Both the position numbers and the translations under genes were made by a program. From NCBI RefSeq assembly GCF_001598435.1, contig NZ_BCYY01000001.1, forward strand, positions 62,001-126,000: a stretch of 64,000 nucleotides of DNA. Direction: 5' to 3'. The notes beneath the pieces are model-generated. The model worked only from the letters and a program-made list of their open reading frames with translations. It made no database searches and had not been told where the DNA came from. This document shows, piece after piece, positions 56,666 through 64,000 of the stretch. The DNA is from Sphingomonas pituitosa NBRC 102491. Its GTDB lineage: Bacteria > Pseudomonadota > Alphaproteobacteria > Sphingomonadales > Sphingomonadaceae. Position 1 is the stretch's first letter, and every line of letters begins with the position of its first letter.

Positions 56666-58048
56666 TCAGCGATAGGTGACCTTCTTCACGACCGCCACGG
56701 CCTTGTCCGCCGTCACCATCGCGAGCTTCTCGAGGTTCGCGGCGTAGGGCAGCGGCACGTCCTCGTTGGTCACGCGCAGCACCGGCGCGTCGAGGTCGTC
56801 GAAGCCCTCTTCCATCACGAACGCGGCGACTTCCGACGCGATCGAGCAGGTGGGCCAGCCTTCCTCGACCACCACGATGCGGTTGGTCTTCTTCAGGCTC
56901 TCCAGCACCGTCTGCTTGTCGAGCGGGCGCAGCGTGCGCAGGTCGATCACTTCGGCGTCGACACCTTCGGCCGCCAGCTTCTCGGCGGCTTCGAGGGCCA
57001 CGCCCACGCCGATCGAGTAGCTGACCAGCGTCACGTCCTTGCCCTCGCGCATGATGCGGGCCTTGCCGATCGGCAGGACGTAATCGTCGAGCTTCGGCAC
57101 CTCGAAGCTGCGGCCGTACATCAACTCGTTCTCGAGGAACACGACCGGATCCTGGCTGCGGATCGCGGCCTTGAGCAGGCCCTTGGCATCGGCCGCGTCA
57201 TAGGGCGCGATCACGATCAGGCCGGGGACGCTGGCATACCAGGGGGCATAGTTCTGGCTGTGCTGCGCGCCGACGCGGCTTGCCGAACCGTTGGGACCGC
57301 GGAACACGATCGGGCAGCGCATCTGGCCGCCGGACATGTAGTTGGTCTTGGCTGCCGAGTTGATGATGTGGTCGATCGCCTGCATGGCGAAGTTGAACGT
57401 CATGAACTCGATGATCGGCTTCAGGCCACCCATCGCCGCACCGGTGCCGACGCCGGCAAAGCCGTATTCGGTAATCGGCGTGTCGATGACGCGCTTGGGG
57501 CCGAATTCGTCGAGCAGGCCCTGGGTCACCTTGTAGGCGCCCTGATACTCGGCAACTTCCTCGCCCATCACGAAGATGCGCGGATCGCTCCGCATTTCCT
57601 CGGCCATCGCATCGCGCAGCGCTTCGCGAACCGTGGTCTTCACCATTTCGGTGCCGGCGGGCACGGCCGGATCAGCAGGACGGGTCTTCTCGACCGCGGC
57701 GGTCAGCTGGGCGGTGCCGGTTTCCGGAGCCTTGGCGGGCGCCGGGGTCGGCTCGGTCTGCTGGCTCGCCGGGACCGGCGCGGCGGCGGCGGTCGAGGCG
57801 TCCTCGCCCTCACCCGCGATCAGCGCGATCACGGTGCCGACCTTCACGTTATCCGTGCCTTCGGTCACCAGGATCTTGGCGACCGTGCCTTCGTCGACGG
57901 CTTCGAATTCCATCGTCGCCTTGTCGGTCTCGATCTCGGCGAGGATGTCGCCGGACTTCACGACATCGCCTTCCTTGACGAGCCACTTGGCGAGCGTGCC
58001 CTCTTCCATGGTCGGCGAGAGTGCCGGCATCTTGAGTTCGATCGCCAT
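56666..58048 (-). CDS. pdhB: Pyruvate dehydrogenase E1 component, beta subunit, with N-terminal lipoyl domain
   Basis: A 460-residue protein. Residues 1-78 are a lipoyl domain with the modified lysine at Lys43 ([13 protein letters not shown]). A Pro/Ala linker leads to the transketolase-type E1 beta domain ([50 protein letters not shown]). A lipoyl domain on E1 beta is an alphaproteobacterial trait. It follows pdhA by one codon. The E2 and E3 genes are not in the window. Confidence 0.96.
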   Translation of the reverse strand: MAIELKMPALSPTMEEGTLAKWLVKEGDVVKSGDILAEIETDKATMEFEAVDEGTVAKILVTEGTDNVKVGTVIALIAGEGEDASTAAAAPVPASQQTEPTPAPAKAPETGTAQLTAAVEKTRPADPAVPAGTEMVKTTVREALRDAMAEEMRSDPRIFVMGEEVAEYQGAYKVTQGLLDEFGPKRVIDTPITEYGFAGVGTGAAMGGLKPIIEFMTFNFAMQAIDHIINSAAKTNYMSGGQMRCPIVFRGPNGSASRVGAQHSQNYAPWYASVPGLIVIAPYDAADAKGLLKAAIRSQDPVVFLENELMYGRSFEVPKLDDYVLPIGKARIMREGKDVTLVSYSIGVGVALEAAEKLAAEGVDAEVIDLRTLRPLDKQTVLESLKKTNRIVVVEEGWPTCSIASEVAAFVMEEGFDDLDAPVLRVTNEDVPLPYAANLEKLAMVTADKAVAVVKKVTYR

Positions 58049-58049
58049 C

Positions 58050-59099
58050 TCAGTAGGTCTCCACCAGCACGTCGGTATAGAGTTCGGCCGGATCGGGCTC
58101 CGGCGTCTGTTCGGCGAAGTCCGCCGATTCGTTCACGATCTTGCGGATCTCGGCCTCGAGCGGCTTCAGCTGCTCTTCGGTGACGCCCATCGTCTCGAGC
58201 TCGCGCTTCACCGCCTCGATCGGATCGGACTTGTCGCGGACCGACTGGACTTCCTCGCGGCTGCGATACTTGGCCGGATCGGACATCGAGTGGCCGCGAT
58301 AGCGATAGGTCTTCATCTCGAGGATGATCGGGCCCTTGCCGGCGCGCACCCAGGCGAGCGCTTCCTCAGCGGCACCGCGGCAGGCGAGCACGTCCATGCC
58401 GTCGACCTGGATGCCGGGGATGCGGAAGCTCTCGCCGCGCTTGTACAGCTGGTCTTCGGCCGAGGAGCGGTTGACGCTGGTGCCCATGGCGTACTGGTTG
58501 TTCTCGATCACGTAGATGATCGGGAGCTTCCACAGCTCGGCCATGTTGAACGATTCGTACACCTGGCCCTGGTTCGCGGCGCCGTCGCCGAAATAGGCCA
58601 TGGCGACGCCGCCATCCTCGTTATACTTGTGCGCGAAGGCGAGGCCCGTGCCGAGCGAGACCTGCGCGCCGACGATGCCGTGGCCGCCGTAGAACTTCTT
58701 CTCGGTCGAGAACATGTGCATCGAGCCGCCCTTGCCGCGCGAGATACCCGCGCCGCGGCCGGTCAGCTCGGCCATGATCACCTTGGGATCGATACCATAG
58801 GCGAGCATGTGGCCATGGTCGCGATAGCCGGTGATCACCGAGTCCTTCTCGCCGTCCAGCGCCGACTGCAGGCCCACCGCAACGGCTTCCTGGCCGATGT
58901 AGAGGTGGCAGAAGCCGCCGATGAAGCCGAGGCCGTAGAGCTGGCCCGCCTTCTCTTCGAAGCGGCGGATCAGCAGCATCTGGCGATAGAATTCGAGCAG
59001 CTGTTCCTTCGACGCCTTGAACCGTTCCGGTTCGCTGGGCCGCTCGCGATTCGGTACGGCGGGTGGGGTCGGTGCGTTGCGTGCCGGTGCTTTGGCCAC
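58050..59099 (-). CDS. pdhA: Pyruvate dehydrogenase E1 component, alpha subunit
   Basis: A 349-residue thiamine-diphosphate enzyme subunit. The ThDP motif runs from [15 protein letters not shown] to [17 protein letters not shown], and the phosphorylation-loop region [18 protein letters not shown] is conserved. GTG 59099 has GAGGAA 9 bases upstream; the longer frame to 59228 contains a Met but no ribosome site. With pdhB it forms the E1 heterotetramer. Confidence 0.95.
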   Translation of the reverse strand: MAKAPARNAPTPPAVPNRERPSEPERFKASKEQLLEFYRQMLLIRRFEEKAGQLYGLGFIGGFCHLYIGQEAVAVGLQSALDGEKDSVITGYRDHGHMLAYGIDPKVIMAELTGRGAGISRGKGGSMHMFSTEKKFYGGHGIVGAQVSLGTGLAFAHKYNEDGGVAMAYFGDGAANQGQVYESFNMAELWKLPIIYVIENNQYAMGTSVNRSSAEDQLYKRGESFRIPGIQVDGMDVLACRGAAEEALAWVRAGKGPIILEMKTYRYRGHSMSDPAKYRSREEVQSVRDKSDPIEAVKRELETMGVTEEQLKPLEAEIRKIVNESADFAEQTPEPDPAELYTDVLVETY

Positions 59100-59246
59100 G
59101 ATCAGATATTCCTCATCCGGGGAGGGGAAAGGCGGGTGCCTATACGCGCGTTTTCGCAAAGCTTGCAACCAACGCGCGGTCCAGGAACCGCGTTCATCCG
59201 CCCTAAGACGCTCGGCCGCGGCTGGCAACAGGTGCCGCCATGGCCC

Positions 59247-59567
59247 TCACTTCTTGTCGAGCGGGATGATCACTTCGTCGGGGCGGACGACGTTGAGCTG
59301 CTTGCGGGCAAGCTCGTCGACCATGTCGGGATCGGCGCCGTGCCGCGGATCGAGCAGGTCGACTCGATTCTTGAGCTCGGCACGCTTCTTGTCGAGCAGC
59401 GCATAGTCGCGCTGCTTGGCGGCAAGTTCGTGCTGCACTTCCTTGGCGGCGACGATCCCGTTGGGCCCCAGAACCGCGTTATAGGCGAAGAAGCCGATGG
59501 CGATCAGCGCCGCGGCGGGAAGCCCCGCGCGGCGCAGCAGCGTGGACATGGGCGAAGCGCGCTTCAT
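59247..59567 (-). CDS. ftsB: FtsB/DivIC-family septum formation protein
   Basis: A 106-residue bitopic protein: one membrane segment (AGLPAAALIAIGFFAYNAVLG) and a periplasmic coiled coil (EVQHELAAKQRDYALLDKKRAELKNRVDLL), ending ELARKQLNVVRPDEVIIPL. FtsB links FtsQ and FtsL in the divisome. ATG 59567 or 59549 could be the start. It lies between eno and pdhA, the common eno-ftsB-pdh order of alphaproteobacteria. Confidence 0.9.
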   Translation of the reverse strand: MKRASPMSTLLRRAGLPAAALIAIGFFAYNAVLGPNGIVAAKEVQHELAAKQRDYALLDKKRAELKNRVDLLDPRHGADPDMVDELARKQLNVVRPDEVIIPLDKK

Positions 59568-59624
59568 GCCCGTGTTTTTCGCTGATCGATCGGCTCTTAG
59601 CAAGCTTGCGGTTCCTACCTAGGG

Positions 59625-62311
<2,687 letters not shown>

Positions 62312-62315
62312 CGCC

Positions 62316-62621
62316 ATGAGCACCGAAACCGAAACCGGATCGCGCCTCACCGAAAACCCCGCGCTGCTGCTCGCCGGCGGCGTCGCGGTGGGCGTGCTGA
62401 TCGGCATGCTGCTGCCACGCTTCGACCGCGAAAAGGCGGCGCTGGAGCCGATCGGCCGCAAGCTGGCGGACGGCGCCGCAGCTGCGGTGCATGCCGCCAA
62501 GGAAAGCGGCCGCGAGCAGATCGAATCGCTGATCCCGAACAGCGATGCGACCAAGGAACGCGTCTCCGCGCTGTTCGGCACGGTGATCGACGCGGCCAAG
62601 GACGCAACCGCCAAGCGCTGA
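62316..62621 (+). CDS. Small membrane-anchored protein of the stress cluster
   Basis: A 101-residue protein with a hydrophobic segment near the N-terminus (NPALLLAGGVAVGVLIGMLLPRF) and an amphipathic helical tail (KLADGAAAAVHAAKESGREQIESLI), the reverse order of the first gene in the cluster. No named domain is recognised. It probably works with the other three small proteins. Confidence 0.72.
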   Translation: MSTETETGSRLTENPALLLAGGVAVGVLIGMLLPRFDREKAALEPIGRKLADGAAAAVHAAKESGREQIESLIPNSDATKERVSALFGTVIDAAKDATAKR

Positions 62622-62696
62622 GCGGCCTATAAGGGGTTGAGTGCTATGCTGCAGTGCCGGTAAGGGCTGCAGCATATCCCCACCCCAGGAGGCCCA

Positions 62697-62927
62697 ATGA
62701 GCAAGCTTCACCTGGTCTTCGGCGGCCGCGTGGCCGATCCGACGACCCTCGATTTCGTCGATCCCTCCAAGCTCGACGTGGTCGGCATCTTCCCCGATTA
62801 TGCCAGTGCCGAAAAGGCGTGGCGCGCCGCCGCCCAGCGCACCGTCGACGATGCCGAGATGCGCTACGTGGTGGTCCACCTCCACCGCATGCTCGACCCC
62901 GACGTCGAGGCATCGACCAAGGCCTGA
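62697..62927 (+). CDS. DUF4170 domain protein
   Basis: A 76-residue soluble protein matching DUF4170 (MSKLHLVFGGRV, VGIFPDYASAEKAWRAAAQRTVDDAEMRYVVVHLHRML). Function unknown. AGGAGG lies 4 bases before the ATG. A 10-bp inverted repeat TATGCTGCAG-N12-CTGCAGCATA (62645-62676) lies in the leader, and TATGCTGCAGT recurs at 63023 after the gene. Confidence 0.88.
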   Translation: MSKLHLVFGGRVADPTTLDFVDPSKLDVVGIFPDYASAEKAWRAAAQRTVDDAEMRYVVVHLHRMLDPDVEASTKA

Positions 62928-62979
62928 ACCAGGGCTGCGACGCGGACGCTCGCGGGAGTTCGCGCTCGCCAACAACACA

Positions 62980-63017
62980 ACCACCGTCATCCCCGCCTTC
63001 GCGGGGATAACGGTGGT
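62980..63017. terminator. Long hairpin, related to the REP-like repeats
   Basis: ACCACCGTCATCCCCGC (62980-62996), loop CTTC, GCGGGGATAACGGTGGT (63001-63017): a 17-bp stem with one mismatch between convergent genes. The CCGTCATCCC start resembles half of the paired repeats at 4957 and 40794, so it may be a single, altered copy acting as a two-way terminator. Confidence 0.65.
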
Positions 63018-63055
63018 TTGGGTATGCTGCAGTCCCGCCAGTCGGGCCGGAGCGC

Positions 63056-63508
63056 TCACGGCAACGGCGCCAGATCCGGTTCCACAAAGTCGCGCCGCGC
63101 CTCGACCGAGAAGAGCCGCTCCCTGCTGTAGAAGCGCAGCGGCCAGTCGCGCCGCCCCATCGGCGACTCCAGTAGCCCGTTCACCCGCGCCAGCAGGTCT
63201 TCTTCCGCCGCTTGCGCGAGATACCACCGTACGCCCGCGACATAAGCGCGCGTGATCGTCTCGTGATAGCCGTGATGATCGTCGTTGATACCGCCGACGC
63301 TTGCGTTGAAGCGCCGGATGATCCCGCCGATCTCCGCATCGACATCCACGTCCGGCCGCGCGCTCAAAAGATAACAGCAGGCCGCCAGATGCGCCTCGTG
63401 CGTCCAGTCCTCACGCGGCAGCGTGCAGGCGAGCAGCCCCTCCCCGATCCGGACGATCGCCGCGACGCTGGGAAAGCATCGCGGCGGAAGGGCTGCCGCT
63501 TCGGTCAG
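63056..63508 (-). CDS. Conserved hypothetical protein, apparently with a CTG start
   Basis: A reading frame of 150 codons that follows pckA. The conserved-looking body runs from TEAAALPP through [42 protein letters not shown] and [25 protein letters not shown]. The only ATG/GTG/TTG in frame is a TTG at 63367, which would remove a well-formed N-terminus. A CTG at 63508 overlaps the pckA stop as CTGA, the same geometry as the ATGA/GTGA overlaps elsewhere here. Alternatives are the TTG start or a start codon lost by mutation. Function unknown. Confidence 0.6.
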   Translation of the reverse strand: MTEAAALPPRCFPSVAAIVRIGEGLLACTLPREDWTHEAHLAACCYLLSARPDVDVDAEIGGIIRRFNASVGGINDDHHGYHETITRAYVAGVRWYLAQAAEEDLLARVNGLLESPMGRRDWPLRFYSRERLFSVEARRDFVEPDLAPLP

Positions 63509-64000
63509 GCGATCGCCCGTACCTTGGGCGCCGCAGCGAGAACGCCGGCCTCCACATGGCCCTCGAACTGCGCAAAGTTCTCGACGAACTGGTCGACCAG
63601 CTTCTCGGCGGTCGCGTCATAGTCCGCCTTGTCCGGCCAGGTCTCGCGCGGATCGAGAATGGCCGAGTCGACCCCCGGCACCGCCACGGGCACTTCGAAG
63701 ACGAAATTCGGATCGACCCGGAACTCGGCCTGGTTGAGGCTGCCGTCGAGCGCCGCGTTGAGCAGCGCCCGCGTCGCCTTGATCGGCATACGGTGCCCGA
63801 CGCCGTATTTGCCGCCGGTCCAGCCGGTGTTGACCAGCCAGCAGGCGACATTGCCCTCGGCGATCCGCTTCTTGAGCAGATTGCCATAGACCGAGGGATG
63901 CCGCGGCATGAACGGCGCACCGAAGCAGGTCGAGAAGGTCGCCTCGGGCTCGGTCACGCCGATCTCGGTGCCCGCCACGCGGGCGGTATAGCCCGAGAGG
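63505..64000 (-). CDS. pckA: Phosphoenolpyruvate carboxykinase (ATP), 5' part beyond window
   Basis: The C-terminal 164 codons of the ATP-dependent PEP carboxykinase of gluconeogenesis. [30 protein letters not shown] is the family block containing the conserved Arg/Thr/Glu, followed by [31 protein letters not shown]. The frame is open to base 64000, so the N-terminal two thirds are missing only because the window ends. The stop is at 63505-63507. Confidence 0.95.
   Translation of the reverse strand, partial: LSGYTARVAGTEIGVTEPEATFSTCFGAPFMPRHPSVYGNLLKKRIAEGNVACWLVNTGWTGGKYGVGHRMPIKATRALLNAALDGSLNQAEFRVDPNFVFEVPVAVPGVDSAILDPRETWPDKADYDATAEKLVDQFVENFAQFEGHVEAGVLAAAPKVRAIA

Noticed and set aside
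63411..63920. A 169-codon minus-strand frame ending near 63411
   Set aside because: It is a shifted shadow of pckA and runs out of frame with the conserved protein downstream.

Overview
The window is a high-GC chromosomal segment whose gene content points to an alphaproteobacterium of the Sphingomonadales, most likely Sphingomonas or a close relative. The pointers are a class II DAHP synthase, TrmFO, the short Hda-type DnaA relative, a pyruvate dehydrogenase E1 beta subunit with its own lipoyl domain, single-domain response regulator and PilZ genes, and promoter-like motifs resembling EcfG and CtrA sites. This is inference from protein families; no rRNA or other taxonomic marker lies in the window. 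It reads as core chromosome. I see no rRNA, tRNA, CRISPR array, insertion sequence, integrase or prophage, and no gene-free stretch longer than about 240 bases.

Layout. 1-4.9 kb: the end of DAHP synthase, a PilZ protein, a DUF488 protein, a GbsR-type regulator with a palindromic operator and a membrane/SRPBCC partner, and trmFO. 5-10.6 kb (minus): polyphosphate turnover (ppk1, ppx) with hda and an exported DUF2066-like protein. 10.6-15.6 kb: purM-purN, then a two-gene EEP hydrolase/patatin unit. 15.7-22.7 kb: a tightly coupled lapA-pyrF-GNAT-trpF-trpB-trpA-accD-folC run linking pyrimidine, tryptophan, fatty acid and folate synthesis. 22.7-30.9 kb: an AmpG-like permease, a Rieske oxygenase, a response regulator, rluB with a repeat-rich basic tail, rsmD, a GNAT and an MHS transporter. 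31-36.9 kb: a PiT phosphate transporter, a UvrD-type helicase, a stand-alone WYL-like protein and small envelope proteins. 37-44.8 kb: two MFS exporters, cysK, an OmpA-like lipoprotein, a CPA antiporter and a SleB-type wall hydrolase. 44.8-53.3 kb: a long acyl-CoA dehydrogenase with its MerR regulator, hisI, a ChaN/Tiki-like protein, purF and an SDR. 53.3-56.6 kb: three Tad-type pseudopilin-like genes, one with a von Willebrand domain. 56.6-60.9 kb (minus): pdhB, pdhA, ftsB, eno. 61-62.6 kb: four small membrane-associated proteins behind an EcfG-like promoter, reminiscent of the stress-induced YqjD/YqjE module of enterobacteria. 62.7-64 kb: DUF4170, a small conserved gene that appears to use a CTG start, and the 3' part of pckA.

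Regulation and structure. Many adjacent genes share NTGA stop/start overlaps, which implies translational coupling. Two families of paired inverted hairpin repeats sit between genes (4957-5053, 40794-40891; 20804-20909). Several genes lack a Shine-Dalgarno and have a -10-like box about 6 bases before the start, suggesting leaderless mRNAs (rluB, the MerR gene and perhaps the WYL gene). I found no clear novel defence or biosynthetic system. The best candidates for something under-described are the EcfG-linked small-membrane-protein module, the CTG-start gene, the EEP/patatin pair and the orphan Tad genes.
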